64,000 bases of DNA, from positions 248,001-312,000 of the forward strand of contig NZ_MLGE02000001.1 of the NCBI RefSeq assembly GCF_001792775.2, read 5' to 3'. Source of the DNA: Staphylococcus pseudintermedius. GTDB taxonomy: Bacteria; Bacillota; Bacilli; Staphylococcales; Staphylococcaceae. The position numbers and the translations under genes were made by a program. The notes below the pieces were generated by a model. The model had not been told where the DNA came from, did not search any database, and worked only from the letters and a program-made list of their open reading frames with translations. Every line of letters starts with the position of its first letter. Within the stretch, counting starts at the first letter, position 1. This document shows positions 7,991 through 17,937 of this stretch, piece by piece.

Positions 7991-8719
7991 TCAATCATCT
8001 TCATGTTGATCAACCAGTACTTTACTAAACAACCAATTTTTCTTGTTTTTGATGAGCAAGTTTTCTGCTTTCAACGCATTGATAATATGTCCGGTTGTTT
8101 CGCGTGAAACACTTGCAAGGTCACTCACCATTTGAATCGTTAAAAAAGGCTTGATTTCGTAAAACTCGTCATGATCGTCGCCAATGGTATGACATAAATA
8201 AATGAGCACTTTAATCACACGAGATTTGGCATGTTTAGCAGTGAGTGCCATATTGTATTCAGTCAGTTGTTGTTCACTTTCACATAAATATTTAAACAGC
8301 TGAATGAACACTTTGTGATGGTTTTTGCATAAATATTCTATCAAATCGATAGGGATGGTCATTACAATACAGTCGGTGAGCGCAGAACAAATCTCATGTG
8401 TGACTTTATCTTGAAATAGATTGTGAAGCGGATATAATTGTTGATCTTTGTTAATCACACGATAGAGATCACCATGAATATTGTAATGGTCTCGTACGAT
8501 ATAACCATCGATTAAAAAATAAATATGTGTCAGTTCATCTGATGAATAATATATCACTTGGCCTTTGTTATACTGTCTTACGATAAATTCATTTTTGTAA
8601 GGTTGTAAGACAATCGAAGGAATATTAATAAAGGCAGCGAATCGTTCTAAAAATGTGTGAATGTCATTTTGAATTAGGGAGGTATCGATTATTGTGTAAT
8701 TGTATGACTTTTCCCCCAT
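7991..8719 (-). CDS. arcR: ArcR, Crp/Fnr-family activator of the arginine deiminase operon
   Basis: A 242-residue regulator. It has an N-terminal cyclic-nucleotide-binding-like beta barrel (about residues 30-130, with KGQVIYYSSDELTHIYFLIDG) and a C-terminal helix-turn-helix with IQMVSDLASVSRETTGHIINAL. It is the last gene of the arcABDC-R operon, exactly as in S. aureus, where ArcR drives the operon under anaerobic conditions. The start ATG at 8719 follows GGTGG and lies 18 nt after arcC. No iron-sulfur cysteine cluster like that of Fnr is present, so it is unlikely to sense oxygen directly. Confidence 0.92.
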   Translation of the reverse strand: MGEKSYNYTIIDTSLIQNDIHTFLERFAAFINIPSIVLQPYKNEFIVRQYNKGQVIYYSSDELTHIYFLIDGYIVRDHYNIHGDLYRVINKDQQLYPLHNLFQDKVTHEICSALTDCIVMTIPIDLIEYLCKNHHKVFIQLFKYLCESEQQLTEYNMALTAKHAKSRVIKVLIYLCHTIGDDHDEFYEIKPFLTIQMVSDLASVSRETTGHIINALKAENLLIKNKKNWLFSKVLVDQHEDD

Positions 8720-8737
8720 ATAAGCACCACCTTATGA

Positions 8738-9679
8738 CTACTGATAAATTTGTGTGCCGGCTTTTCCTTTAAAGGCTTCGTAGGCTTTGTCTAAGTTTGT
8801 AATCACTGCACGACGCCCTTCTCCATTTTCCACAAAATTTATAGCCGCTTCAATTTTAGGGCGCATTGAACCTTCTGCAAAATTACCGTCACGTGCATAT
8901 TGTTTCAAACTGGCGACATCAATTTGAGTCAGTTGTTTTTGATCAGGTTGATTGAAGTTGAGGTAGACGTTTTCAACATTCGTTAAAATCATCAGTACAT
9001 CCGCATCAATAAGCTGTGCTAAACGTTCACTTGCGAAGTCTTTATCGATGACGGCTTCCACACCTTCATACGTATCATCTTTTTTGACTACGGGAATTCC
9101 ACCGCCGCCACAAGCGATAATGATGTTGTTGTTTTCAACTAACGTACTGATCAGTTGATGTTCTAAGATGGATACAGGGAGCGGGGAAGGGACCACTTTA
9201 CGATAACCTCTTCCAGCATCTTCTTTATAGATGGAATGAGGGTTTTCGTTTTTAACTTTTTCTATTTCTGCTTCAGTATAAAATGGGCCAATCGGTTTTG
9301 TTGGATGCGCCATTCTCGGATCATTGATATCCACTTCCACACGTGTAATCACGGTTGCTGCTCTACGGTCGCGATTCACCTCTGCTAATACACGATTCAC
9401 CTCGGTTTCTATCCAAAAGCCAATCATCCCTTGTGTCATCGCGCCACATGTATCGAGTGGCATCGCAGGGGTTTCAGGACTATCCGCTTTTTGTTGTTGA
9501 ATAAGAAGGTTACCAATTTGCGGTCCATTACCATGAGAGATAACGATATCGTAGTCGGTCTTAAATAATGGCTTCAGTGTTTGCATCGTCGCACGTATCG
9601 CCTTCTTTTGAGCTTCTGAAGATCCATCTGTCGTTTGAATTGCATTGCCACCTAAAGCTATCACAACTTTTTTATGCAT
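8738..9679 (-). CDS. arcC: Carbamate kinase
   Basis: A 313-residue amino-acid-kinase-fold enzyme. It converts carbamoyl phosphate plus ADP to ATP, CO2 and ammonia, the energy-yielding last step of arginine deiminase metabolism. Motifs include [34 protein letters not shown] and the late [12 protein letters not shown] start it at ATG 9679, with GAGGAG 8 nt upstream; the GTG at 9688 would sit almost on that site. It follows arcD by about 15 nt. Confidence 0.95.
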   Translation of the reverse strand: MHKKVVIALGGNAIQTTDGSSEAQKKAIRATMQTLKPLFKTDYDIVISHGNGPQIGNLLIQQQKADSPETPAMPLDTCGAMTQGMIGFWIETEVNRVLAEVNRDRRAATVITRVEVDINDPRMAHPTKPIGPFYTEAEIEKVKNENPHSIYKEDAGRGYRKVVPSPLPVSILEHQLISTLVENNNIIIACGGGGIPVVKKDDTYEGVEAVIDKDFASERLAQLIDADVLMILTNVENVYLNFNQPDQKQLTQIDVASLKQYARDGNFAEGSMRPKIEAAINFVENGEGRRAVITNLDKAYEAFKGKAGTQIYQ

Positions 9680-9694
9680 AAAAATCACTCCTCA

Positions 9695-11125
9695 TTAAAA
9701 TACATCGATGGCACCAGTGAGTAGTCTGACGATGCCGATAATCGCTAATAATAAAATAAGCATGAAAAAGATATAATCGATTTGTTTTAAAGGTTTTTGA
9801 TTGTTTCTTTGTACGATCGTATAAACGACCAGTCCAGGTACATAAAGCAACATGGTTAATAGTAAATAGTCTAATCCAGCTGCATAAACGAGCCAAATTG
9901 TATAAATCGATGCGATGATACCAATCAGCCATTGCTTTGTTGTCGCACGCTGTTTCGTTTGAACGGTATACTTCACTTGGTAAAACGCGCTCAATGTATA
10001 TGGAATTAAAATGGCGCTAGATGCAAGTGAAAACGCAAATTGATACGCACTTTGTGTGAACAGCATACTGATTAGAAAGATTTGAACTAATATATTCGTA
10101 ATTAATAATGAATGACTCGGTGCTTTATTTTGATTTTCTTTTGCAAACCATTTCGGGAATAGCCCATCTTTTGCGACGATGAACGGTAATTCACCGGCTA
10201 ACAGTGTCCAACCTAACCATGCACCTAAAACCGAAATAATCAGCCCGATATTCACGAGTACAGCTCCCCAATGTCCGACGATATGTTCTAACACAGCGGC
10301 CATAGAAGGATTGGAAAGTGCTGAAATGTGATTTTGTTGGATGACACCTTGTGCTAAGACGGTCATTAAGAAATAGATGACTAATACAGAAACTAATCCG
10401 ATGACGGTTGCTGAACCGACATCCTTTTTATTTTTAGCGCGTCCAGAAAAGACAACGGCACCTTCAATACCAGTAAAGACCCAAACCGTTACGAGCATAG
10501 TACTTTTAACTTGAGAGAGTGTATCTCCCCAACTAAATCCTTGTGATGGGTGACTTGTCATTCCTAACAGTCCTGTTTTAAACGTATCAAAATTAAAGGC
10601 AACAATCATACATACAATGACAAGTAAAATAGGGATTAACTTAGCAATCGTTACGATACTGTTGATGAGTGCAGCAGTTTCGACGCCTTTTAAAATGAGG
10701 TAATGCACACCCCACAATAATAAGGACGCGATAATAATAGAAGGAAGGGTGTTGCCGCCTTCAAAGGTTGGGAAAAAGTTGCCGACTGCAGACATGAGTA
10801 AAGTCGCATAGGCCACATTACCTAAAAACGCCGCAAACCAGTAGCCCCAAGCACTCGAAAAGCCGATAAAGTCACCAAAACCTGCTTGGGCATAGCTGTA
10901 AATCCCACCGTCTAAATCTTGTCGCTCATTCGTTAAGTTTTGAAAGACAAAGGCAAGTGAAATCATACCGACTGCAGTAATGAGCCAACCTAAAATAATC
11001 GCTAATCCGCCAGCGTGACTGCCCATATCTGAAATGATGTTGAATGCACCGCCACCAATCATTGAGCCAATGACTAAACCAATTAAGGAGGTTTTATTTA
11101 ATTTATTTTCTTCTGTTCCGCCCAT
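9695..11125 (-). CDS. arcD: Arginine-ornithine antiporter
   Basis: A 476-residue APC-family membrane protein with about twelve to thirteen hydrophobic segments. Its start (LIGLVIGSMIGGGAFNIIS) carries the glycine-rich first helix typical of basic amino-acid antiporters. It exchanges external arginine for internal ornithine without energy cost and so feeds the deiminase pathway. The ATG at 11125 follows AAAGGAG. It lies between arcB and arcC; a gap of about 120 nt separates it from arcB, enough for a processing hairpin although I see only a weak one. Confidence 0.94.
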   Translation of the reverse strand: MGGTEENKLNKTSLIGLVIGSMIGGGAFNIISDMGSHAGGLAIILGWLITAVGMISLAFVFQNLTNERQDLDGGIYSYAQAGFGDFIGFSSAWGYWFAAFLGNVAYATLLMSAVGNFFPTFEGGNTLPSIIIASLLLWGVHYLILKGVETAALINSIVTIAKLIPILLVIVCMIVAFNFDTFKTGLLGMTSHPSQGFSWGDTLSQVKSTMLVTVWVFTGIEGAVVFSGRAKNKKDVGSATVIGLVSVLVIYFLMTVLAQGVIQQNHISALSNPSMAAVLEHIVGHWGAVLVNIGLIISVLGAWLGWTLLAGELPFIVAKDGLFPKWFAKENQNKAPSHSLLITNILVQIFLISMLFTQSAYQFAFSLASSAILIPYTLSAFYQVKYTVQTKQRATTKQWLIGIIASIYTIWLVYAAGLDYLLLTMLLYVPGLVVYTIVQRNNQKPLKQIDYIFFMLILLLAIIGIVRLLTGAIDVF

Positions 11126-11245
11126 ATGTCATGTCTCCTTTAGATAGAATCAAAAGTCCAGTTTTAATATTATTTTAAATGATTTTAATATTATTTCATT
11201 GTAATAAGTATGTCTGGACTTTTGAATTATATCAAATCTATTGAA

Positions 11246-12253
11246 CTATCCTAATGTTGCGGCCATTACAGCTTTGATTGTATGCATGCGGTTTTCTGCT
11301 TGATCAAAGACTTTGGAATGAGGACTTCTAAAGATTTCATCAGTCACTTCCATTTCAGTCAGCCCGTGTTCTTCTTTAATTTTTTGACCATAGACCGTTT
11401 CCGTATCGTGGAATGCAGGTAAACAATGTAAGAAAATCGTATCGTCTTTACCTGTTTTATCGAATAATGCGCGATTCACTTGATAATCTTTTAATAATTG
11501 AATACGTGATTCAAATTCACTTTCTTCACCCATAGACACCCAAACGTCTGTATAAATGACATCTGCGCCTTTAACACCTTCATCAATATTGTCAGTAATT
11601 TTAATTGAACCGCCATCTTGTTTAGCGCGACGTTCAGCGATATCAATATAGTCTTGCGCAGGGAATAAAGATTTTGGTGTACAAATCGTCACGTCGACGC
11701 CTAACATCGGACCTGCCACAAGAAGTGAATTAGCGACATTGTTGCGGCCATCGCCAATATATGTGAGTTGAATACCCTCTAAATGTCCAAAGTTTTCTTT
11801 AATGGTCATATAGTCGGCTAACATTTGAGTCGGATGCCAAGCGTCAGTGAGTCCGTTCCATACAGGGACACCAGAATATTTTGCTAATGCTTCTACAGTC
11901 GCTTGTGAAAAGCCACGGAACTCAATGCCATCAAACATACGGCCTAACACTTTAGCAGTATCTTCTACAGATTCTTTTTTACCTAATTGAATGTCGTTTT
12001 TACCTAAAAATTCAGGGTGTGCCCCTAAATCAATAGAAGCAACGGTAAAAGCGGCGCGTGTCCGTGTCGATGTTTTTTCGAATAATAAAGCAATATTTTT
12101 ACCTTCTAAATAGCGGTGAGGGATTCCTTGTTGTTTGTAGGATTTTAATGTCATCGCAAAGTCTATTAAGTCTGAGAATTCTTTTTTCGTAAAGTCGTCT
12201 TCTTTTAATAAATGTCTGCCTTTTAAATTTAATGGTTTTTGAATGTCTGTCAT
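11246..12253 (-). CDS. arcB: Ornithine carbamoyltransferase, catabolic
   Basis: A 335-residue transcarbamoylase that splits citrulline with phosphate into ornithine and carbamoyl phosphate in this pathway. The carbamoyl-phosphate site [11 protein letters not shown] (STRTR 62-66), HPTQMLADY, the ornithine-site DVWVSMGEE and HCLPAFHD are all present, so it is an intact enzyme. It starts at ATG 12253 after GAAAGGA and follows arcA by 36 nt. Catabolic and biosynthetic forms are alike in motifs; the operon context decides for arcB. Confidence 0.95.
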   Translation of the reverse strand: MTDIQKPLNLKGRHLLKEDDFTKKEFSDLIDFAMTLKSYKQQGIPHRYLEGKNIALLFEKTSTRTRAAFTVASIDLGAHPEFLGKNDIQLGKKESVEDTAKVLGRMFDGIEFRGFSQATVEALAKYSGVPVWNGLTDAWHPTQMLADYMTIKENFGHLEGIQLTYIGDGRNNVANSLLVAGPMLGVDVTICTPKSLFPAQDYIDIAERRAKQDGGSIKITDNIDEGVKGADVIYTDVWVSMGEESEFESRIQLLKDYQVNRALFDKTGKDDTIFLHCLPAFHDTETVYGQKIKEEHGLTEMEVTDEIFRSPHSKVFDQAENRMHTIKAVMAATLG

Positions 12254-12289
12254 TTTGAAAATCCTTTCTATAATAAGATGATAAAATAT

Positions 12290-13525
12290 TTAAATGTCTT
12301 CTCTGTATAAAGGTTGACTCATACATCTTGGGCCACCACGACCGCGCACTAATTCACTACCAGTAATTTCGATTACTTTGACACCATGTTCTCTTAATAG
12401 TTGGTTGGAAACGTAATTGCGGTCATACGTCACAACAACACCAGGACGAATCGTCAATGTATTTGAACCATCATTCCATTGCTCGCGTGCACCGTCAATC
12501 GCATCGCCGTTACCTGTCGGGATGAATTGGATATTGTCGACATGTAACGCATCTTCAAGTGTTTGCTTTAATTGACTTGAATGTGAAATTCGAATATCTT
12601 GCTTTGTCTCATCTTTTTCAATCGTAAAGATGTTCATTTGATTTTCTTCTTTAAAAATAGCGGCATGCATCGTGAATTTGTCGTAATCAATCATCGTAAA
12701 TACCGTATCTAAATGCATGAAACTACGACTGTTTGGAATTTCAATCGCCAACACTTTCGTAAATGTTGATTGGTCATCGAATAAAATTTGACGGGCTAAC
12801 CGTTCAATCGCTTGTGCTGACGTCCGTTCTGAAATACCAATGGCCAACACTTCTTTTGAAAGAATTAACTCATCGCCGCCTTCAATGTTGAATGGACAAT
12901 TTCGGTCTAACCAAACCGGAACATCCGCGTCTTTAAAGCGAGGGTGATGTGCGAGAATGTACGTCATGAAAATTGATTCTCTGCGACGTGCGCGCCAATA
13001 CATGCGGTTAATCGTCATGCCTCGGCCGATAGAAGCTTGAGGATCTCTTGTGAAATACAGATTCGGCATAGGGTCTAAATAAAATGGATATCTGTCGTCC
13101 ATATATTCCACTAAGTGATTCATTTCGAGCTGAATTTCCTCTTTACGCACGCCGGCCATAATTTTATCGACGAGTTCTTGGTCGCTTAAATTTTTAAAAA
13201 GTGCTTTAATCTCTTTTTCGTGACCGAGCACCGTTTTTTGAGATTCTGCTAAAATATCATCAATAAATTGTTCGCGTACAGCCTTGTCAGCAATTGCCTC
13301 AGCGGCTAATTGTTCGAGATAGACGACTTCGACACCTTCATCTCTTAATACTTGTGCAAATTTGTCGTGTTCTTCTTGGGCCACTTTTAAATAAGGAATA
13401 TCATCAAACAGTAATCCGCTTAGATGATCGGGCACAAGATTTTCTAATTCTTTGCCAGGTCGCTTCAGTAAAACCGTTTTTAATGTCCCGATTTCACTAT
13501 TGACTTGAATAGGATTCTTTTCCAT
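12290..13525 (-). CDS. arcA: Arginine deiminase
   Basis: A 411-residue guanidino-group-modifying enzyme that hydrolyses arginine to citrulline and ammonia. The catalytic cysteine is Cys401 in [11 protein letters not shown], and [17 protein letters not shown] and [11 protein letters not shown] supply the substrate-binding Asp, Glu and His. It is the first gene of the operon, with AAAGGAGGCG just before the ATG at 13525. In staphylococci this pathway yields ATP and raises pH on skin and in anaerobic conditions. The upstream region holds cre-like and Crp/Fnr-like sites. Confidence 0.96.
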   Translation of the reverse strand: MEKNPIQVNSEIGTLKTVLLKRPGKELENLVPDHLSGLLFDDIPYLKVAQEEHDKFAQVLRDEGVEVVYLEQLAAEAIADKAVREQFIDDILAESQKTVLGHEKEIKALFKNLSDQELVDKIMAGVRKEEIQLEMNHLVEYMDDRYPFYLDPMPNLYFTRDPQASIGRGMTINRMYWRARRRESIFMTYILAHHPRFKDADVPVWLDRNCPFNIEGGDELILSKEVLAIGISERTSAQAIERLARQILFDDQSTFTKVLAIEIPNSRSFMHLDTVFTMIDYDKFTMHAAIFKEENQMNIFTIEKDETKQDIRISHSSQLKQTLEDALHVDNIQFIPTGNGDAIDGAREQWNDGSNTLTIRPGVVVTYDRNYVSNQLLREHGVKVIEITGSELVRGRGGPRCMSQPLYREDI

Positions 13526-13559
13526 TGTTGCGCCTCCTTTGTTTTAATACACCCAAAGT

Positions 13560-13575
13560 ATAAAGCGCTTTCTTT
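13560..13575. promoter_or_regulatory. Candidate cre (CcpA) site ahead of arcA
   Basis: The palindrome AAAGCGCTTT (13562-13571) matches the core of catabolite-responsive elements. It lies about 37 nt before the arcA start, where binding would block transcription. CcpA repression of the arc operon by glucose is established for S. aureus. Confidence 0.6.
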
Positions 13576-13582
13576 ATATGTG

Positions 13583-13600
13583 TTGTGAATTTTTTCTCAA
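13583..13600. promoter_or_regulatory. Candidate ArcR (Crp/Fnr-type) box ahead of arcA
   Basis: TTGTGA-N6-TCTCAA departs from the Crp/Fnr dyad TTGTGA-N6-TCACAA at one position. ArcR of S. aureus is reported to bind TGTGA-N6-TCACA type sites. The position about 60 nt before arcA fits an activator. Confidence 0.5.
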
Positions 13601-13912
13601 TAATAATGTCTAATACTTCATATAAATCATGTATTCAATGCATAAAATTGATAGATTATACATGCTGAGTACTTGAATGGTCCATAAGAATGAATAATCA
13701 TTGAATATGTCGTGAGGCGCGCAATGAAAGATGGTGCTTCATTCAATATGATGTATGGATATCCATTTGATGGGGAGGTGCGTCTGATGAATATGAAAAG
13801 GGCGTTTTGAGAGGTGCCAAAAAGTTCACATCTGAGAATATCATATTTTGTTATGATAATGATGTGTATGGTTGTCTGACTGACTTATCATCAGATTAAG
13901 GAGTTTAAAAGT
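13601..13912. other. arcA-argR divergent intergenic region
   Basis: Besides the two sites above, this AT-rich interval contains several imperfect ArgR-box-like words such as TGTATTCAATGCATAA and TGAATAATCATTGAATA, consistent with ArgR control of arcA and argR. It also has a 7-codon ORF (13787-13810) behind GGGGAGGTG, which I do not call a gene. TATGATAAT near 13853 may be the argR -10. Confidence 0.35.
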
Positions 13913-14392
13913 ATGAAGAAGAGTAAGAGATTAGACTTAGTATCGATGGTTGTAAAGGAACACGATATTCATACGAAAGCAGAAATTGTAGATTATATTG
14001 AACAGCATTTTGGCATCCGATACAGTCTTGCTACGATTAGTCGAGATTTAAATGAGTTGAAGATTTATAAAATGCCATCAGAAAACCAACAACGATGTTA
14101 CAGACAATATAACGACAATGCACCAAAAGAAGCGAAAGCAAGACTCATTGATTTGTATCAAGAGGAGATAATTTCCCTCAGTATTAAAGATACGTACTTA
14201 ATTATTAAAACGACACCCGGTTTTGCACAAACGGTGAATTTTTATATCGATCAAATGAATTTAAAAGAAGTGATCGGGACGATAGGCGGTAATGATACGA
14301 TCTTAGTGATTACGCATTCGAATGAACTTTCCAAATTTGTACATTACAAACTGTTCGATCAAACGTATGAAACGCCACATGTGAAACACTAG
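13913..14392 (+). CDS. argR: Arginine repressor/activator, ArgR family
   Basis: A 159-residue protein. The N-terminal winged helix-turn-helix (KAEIVDYIEQHFGIRYSLAT then ISRDLNEL) is followed by the hexamerisation and arginine-binding domain with GTIGGNDTILVI near the C-terminus. ArgR proteins bind ARG boxes when arginine is present. It is divergent from arcA, so it is probably the ArgR paralogue devoted to the deiminase operon and is needed for its induction by arginine. The start ATG follows AAGGAG at 9 nt. Confidence 0.93.
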   Translation: MKKSKRLDLVSMVVKEHDIHTKAEIVDYIEQHFGIRYSLATISRDLNELKIYKMPSENQQRCYRQYNDNAPKEAKARLIDLYQEEIISLSIKDTYLIIKTTPGFAQTVNFYIDQMNLKEVIGTIGGNDTILVITHSNELSKFVHYKLFDQTYETPHVKH

Positions 14393-14509
14393 TCCTAATA
14401 TATAGGAAAATTGCACAAAATTGACTTTTCATGGATTTTGCAATAGAATCAGGTAAATTTAGTCAACATCGATGAGAGTGCATCGAGGGCGTATAAAGAG
14501 GTGACATCC

Positions 14510-15382
14510 ATGAAAAAGTTTTGGAAATGGAGTATTGGTATAGTGATACTATTGATTGTCGTGTGGGTGACGTATATAGCTATCTACCGCAATACATCTA
14601 TCGCCAATAATCCAAAACATGCCAAGTACATTGATAGCGCAACACCGACGTTATTTTTGCATGGTTACGGCGGGACGGTGAACTCTGAAAAGTTTTTAGT
14701 GAAGGAAGCGGAAAATCAAGGTGTCACGCAAGACGTCATTACCGCGCACGTCGACGAAGCGGGTGAAGTGAAATTAAAAGGACATTTGGATAGTGACGCG
14801 ATTAATCCTATTGTACAAGTCGTATTGAAAGAGAATAAAGAAGTAGACCCAGATGTGAATGCAGAATGGTTTAAAAATGTGTTAGTTGCTTTACAAACAA
14901 AATATCACATTAAAAACTTTAATTTTGTCGGACATTCAATGGCAAATATGACTTTTGCGCAGTATATGGCGACGTATGGTAAAGATACCGCATTGCCACA
15001 GTTGCAACGTCAAGTGAATATCGCTGGGACGTTTAACGGCGTGCTGCATATGAATGAAGAAGTGAATGAAATTACGCTTGATGCGGAGGGCAAACCTAGT
15101 CGTATGAACCCACCTTATCAAGATTTACGTGTATTAAAAGATGTGTATAAAGGGAAGAATATTGATGTCCTCAACATATACGGAGACTTAAAAGACGGTA
15201 CGCACTCTGACGGCAGTGTATCGAATACGTCTTCTCGTTCATTGAAATATCTACTTGGGGGCAGTGCGAAAACGTATCGTGAATCTGAATATGTCGGTCC
15301 AAGTGCGCAACATAGTGAATTGCATGATAATGAAAAAGTTGCGCGTGAACTGATTCAATTTTTGTGGGGTAAATCACTGTGA
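14510..15382 (+). CDS. Alpha/beta hydrolase, DUF915 family, membrane-anchored or secreted
   Basis: A 290-residue protein beginning with a hydrophobic helix (FWKWSIGIVILLIVVWVTYI), which acts as signal anchor or signal peptide. The hydrolase part follows, with the oxyanion region LFLHGYGG, the nucleophile elbow FVGHSMANMTF (Ser in GHSMA) and a late His in QHSELHD. DUF915 proteins are cell-surface hydrolases of Gram-positives with unknown substrate. The ATG at 14510 follows GAGGTG; the GTG at 14501 is part of that site. It is a single-gene unit with its own terminator. Confidence 0.85.
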   Translation: MKKFWKWSIGIVILLIVVWVTYIAIYRNTSIANNPKHAKYIDSATPTLFLHGYGGTVNSEKFLVKEAENQGVTQDVITAHVDEAGEVKLKGHLDSDAINPIVQVVLKENKEVDPDVNAEWFKNVLVALQTKYHIKNFNFVGHSMANMTFAQYMATYGKDTALPQLQRQVNIAGTFNGVLHMNEEVNEITLDAEGKPSRMNPPYQDLRVLKDVYKGKNIDVLNIYGDLKDGTHSDGSVSNTSSRSLKYLLGGSAKTYRESEYVGPSAQHSELHDNEKVARELIQFLWGKSL

Positions 15383-15420
15383 AATGCATTTGAAAATGAT
15401 GACAACTGAATGAACATGAA

Positions 15421-15462
15421 ACGACCACCGCACGTATAGGAAGATGTGCGTGGTCGTTTTTT
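15421..15462. terminator. Terminator between the DUF915 hydrolase and the convergent regulator
   Basis: ACGACCACCGCAC (15421-15433) pairs with GTGCGTGGTCGT (15446-15457), followed by TTTTT. Confidence 0.8.
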
Positions 15463-15509
15463 AGGATAGGTGAATGTATAGTAGGTATGTGCCAAAGTAT
15501 AGTCTCGTG

Positions 15510-16112
15510 CTATATCCATCCTTTATCATGCGCTTTTTTCCATGCATCGAAGCGGTTGTCTGCCTGGAGTTTGTCGATGATGGTCGATGTATAATTGCGT
15601 ATAGTGCCATCTGATAAATATAGGGTTTGCGCAATTTCTTTACTCGTCAGCCCTTTGCCAATTTCTTTCAATACCAATTGTTCTTTATCAGTGAGAGGAT
15701 TGCGCTCTGTCACAAGCGAGGTCATTAACGCGTCACTGTATTCTTTTTGACCTGCTATAACATGATGTATCGTCTGAACGAGCTCATCGACGGAACGTTC
15801 CTTTAATACATATGCATCGACATCGTGTGCCACCGCTGTTTCGAAGTAGCCTGGACGTTTAAATGTAGTGACAATAATAACCTTCACGTCGATGGCTTGT
15901 GCACGAATGTGTTGTAATACTTCAAGGCCGGTTAATCCAGGCATTTCGACATCTAATATAATCACATCAACAGGTGTTGTTTGGACGGTTTCTAGAGCAG
16001 CTTGTCCATTGCCCACATCAGCCACAACATGAATAGTGTCATGAAGTTGCATCAGTTGGACCATCGCTTGACGTAACATCGTTTGATCTTCCGCTAACAC
16101 GACGCGAATCAT
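15510..16112 (-). CDS. NarL/LuxR-type response regulator (YvfU/DesR-like)
   Basis: A 200-residue two-component regulator. The receiver domain has its phospho-acceptor Asp54 in VIILDVEMPG and a Lys in VLKERSVDEL. The C-terminal LuxR helix-turn-helix reads EIGKGLTSKEIAQTLYLSDG then TIRNYTS. Its start overlaps the end of the kinase gene by 4 nt (ATGA-type), so the two are translated together. It probably controls the ABC transporter genes at the head of the same operon. Confidence 0.9.
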   Translation of the reverse strand: MIRVVLAEDQTMLRQAMVQLMQLHDTIHVVADVGNGQAALETVQTTPVDVIILDVEMPGLTGLEVLQHIRAQAIDVKVIIVTTFKRPGYFETAVAHDVDAYVLKERSVDELVQTIHHVIAGQKEYSDALMTSLVTERNPLTDKEQLVLKEIGKGLTSKEIAQTLYLSDGTIRNYTSTIIDKLQADNRFDAWKKAHDKGWI

Positions 16113-17209
16113 AGTGCCACACTCCTCGGTATTAGAATTTGTATGTGTAGTCCTTCATTATTTTCTATATGTAATTGCCCTTTTAATACTTCGACACGGG
16201 CTTGTATGCTTTGGAGATGAATAGGGGACTTGTCTCGAATGCCGCAACCATTATCTTGGATGTCGAGCTGCAATCCGTCAGTCGTTTCGGATAAAGCCAC
16301 ATGGACTGTTGTCGCGTCGGCATGTTTAATAATGTTGTTCATCGCTTCGCGGAGTACCATCGCGAGTAATCCTTGTTTTGCTGGATTCAATGCATATGCG
16401 AATTGTACGCCTTCAAAATGAAATTCCAAATTGGCATCTTTTAACAACGTCTCTACAGATGCCACTTCTTCCGCAAAAGACGGGATTTTTAAATCATTAA
16501 TAATGGCACGTATTTGATTGAGTGTTTCCTTTGAAATGTCGTTTAGGCTTTGTATTTCAGTTTTTGCACGGTCTGGCTTCGTATCAATCAACTTCAGTGC
16601 TAGCTCGGATTTTAAGCTTAATGCCGCAAAAACGTGTCCGAGTGTATCATGTAAATCTTGCCCGATGCGGTTACGTTCTTGTTCAGCAATTAAAAAGTTC
16701 AACTGCTTATTTTTAGCCTCGATTTCGTGTTGATAATGTGCTTGCTCAATTTTTTTAAAGTTTGCAAACATCATTAAATTAATCACAGTGAAAAAGATTA
16801 ATAAGGCGATGGTATAATAATAATCTGGATAATAAATAAGCGACACAATGATACAAAGCACCATCGTAGTAATGAACGTCACATATTCTTTGGACCATAC
16901 ATTTGCTTTAAAAACGTAAGGAATCGCAAAAGCACTATAAAACAAAAACAGTGCATTCATCGGGTTAAGCGCGTATACGAAATAAATAACACCTGCATAT
17001 TGAAGGACGAGTAACGTATACATCAGACCGTAAGACAGTAATGGATGACACACTACAAGGGTCGTATAGACAATGACAAAGAGGCAAGTCACAACGACTA
17101 AAACATCGTGACGCCCAAAAATGTATGGATTCCATAAGTTAAGTATCGGAAAGAGTAAATAAAGTAAACTGGATAAATTCAAATAATGTAAATCTAACTT
17201 TTTAATCAT
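16109..17209 (-). CDS. Sensor histidine kinase, HisKA_3 type (YvfT/DesK-like)
   Basis: A 366-residue membrane kinase with about five to six N-terminal membrane helices (residues about 10-150). The phospho-acceptor helix with GQDLHDTLGHVFAAL and the HATPase domain (AMNNIIKHADATTVHVALSE and DIQDNGCGI) follow. The DesK-type architecture with no large extracellular loop suggests that it senses the membrane state or a membrane-active compound. It overlaps the permease gene upstream and the regulator gene downstream by 4 nt each. Confidence 0.9.
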   Translation of the reverse strand: MIKKLDLHYLNLSSLLYLLFPILNLWNPYIFGRHDVLVVVTCLFVIVYTTLVVCHPLLSYGLMYTLLVLQYAGVIYFVYALNPMNALFLFYSAFAIPYVFKANVWSKEYVTFITTMVLCIIVSLIYYPDYYYTIALLIFFTVINLMMFANFKKIEQAHYQHEIEAKNKQLNFLIAEQERNRIGQDLHDTLGHVFAALSLKSELALKLIDTKPDRAKTEIQSLNDISKETLNQIRAIINDLKIPSFAEEVASVETLLKDANLEFHFEGVQFAYALNPAKQGLLAMVLREAMNNIIKHADATTVHVALSETTDGLQLDIQDNGCGIRDKSPIHLQSIQARVEVLKGQLHIENNEGLHIQILIPRSVAL

Positions 17210-17937
17210 ATCGTTTCACTTCTTTGTCGAATATAGAGTGCAAGTGTTAAGAAAATTATACAATATACCAATAATACGATTAAAGATGTCAGTGGAAAAG
17301 ATTGATGCAAACTAACCGTGTAAGACAACTGTTTAAGGTGATAGGTCGGTGTGACTAGTGCGACATGTTGCATTAAGGTCGGAAATTGTGACACTGGAAA
17401 CCACAGACCACCGAGAACGGCTAGAGCTAAATACAAAATGTTGCCGACCCCACTCGCCTTTTGGACATCATTCATCTGTGCAAGTAATGCCCCCATACTC
17501 AACATGAGACTCGCCCCGAACCAAATTAAAACTCCTGAACTCACCCATTGCGTCCACGCCATTTGTACGCCTTTAAACTGTGCAGCTATTGTAAAAATAA
17601 TAACAATCGACAGTGCAAATTGACACATTGTTTTACCAATTTTTATACCGATGTAGTGTGCGGGTGTAAGTGGTGTGCGCATGAGTCGCTTGTACCATCC
17701 GCGTGTGCGTTCGTCAATAATGTCAAAAGGGAAAGAAAACAAGCAAAAACTCATTAAACTAAATGTCGTCATATTGTACATATATTCTTGATTAAACTTT
17801 GCCATGATAGGTTGAGGTAGGTCAAGAATGGATGTAAATAATAAATAGAATGTGACTGGCAATAGAACGGCAAGTACAAAGCGTGTTTTGTGTCGCGTGA
17901 GTAGTCGGAGTTCTGTCAAAAAATAATGTTTGATCAT
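17206..17937 (-). CDS. ABC-2 type transporter permease (YvfS-like)
   Basis: A 243-residue membrane protein with about six hydrophobic helices and the ABC-2 permease layout. The first helix comes near LAVLLPVTFYLLFTSIL, and ERTRGWYKRLMRTPLTPAHY is the cytoplasmic coupling region. It partners the ATPase encoded immediately upstream. The order ATPase-permease-kinase-regulator equals B. subtilis yvfRSTU, a membrane-stress or drug-export module. Gene overlaps are 4 nt on both sides. Confidence 0.88.
   Translation of the reverse strand: MIKHYFLTELRLLTRHKTRFVLAVLLPVTFYLLFTSILDLPQPIMAKFNQEYMYNMTTFSLMSFCLFSFPFDIIDERTRGWYKRLMRTPLTPAHYIGIKIGKTMCQFALSIVIIFTIAAQFKGVQMAWTQWVSSGVLIWFGASLMLSMGALLAQMNDVQKASGVGNILYLALAVLGGLWFPVSQFPTLMQHVALVTPTYHLKQLSYTVSLHQSFPLTSLIVLLVYCIIFLTLALYIRQRSETI

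Noticed and set aside
7922..8107. 61-codon plus-strand frame
   Set aside because: It lies mostly antisense to the arcR 3' end, and the arcR frame has clear domain motifs.
8738..13525. ACME-type (mobile) arc cluster
   Set aside because: Gene order arcA-B-D-C-R and the divergent argR equal the native chromosomal operon; no recombinase or SCC boundary sequence is visible.
13787..13810. Seven-codon ORF with GGGGAGGTG ribosome site before argR, a possible arginine leader peptide
   Set aside because: It contains only one Arg codon and no terminator/antiterminator pair follows; chance occurrence is likely.
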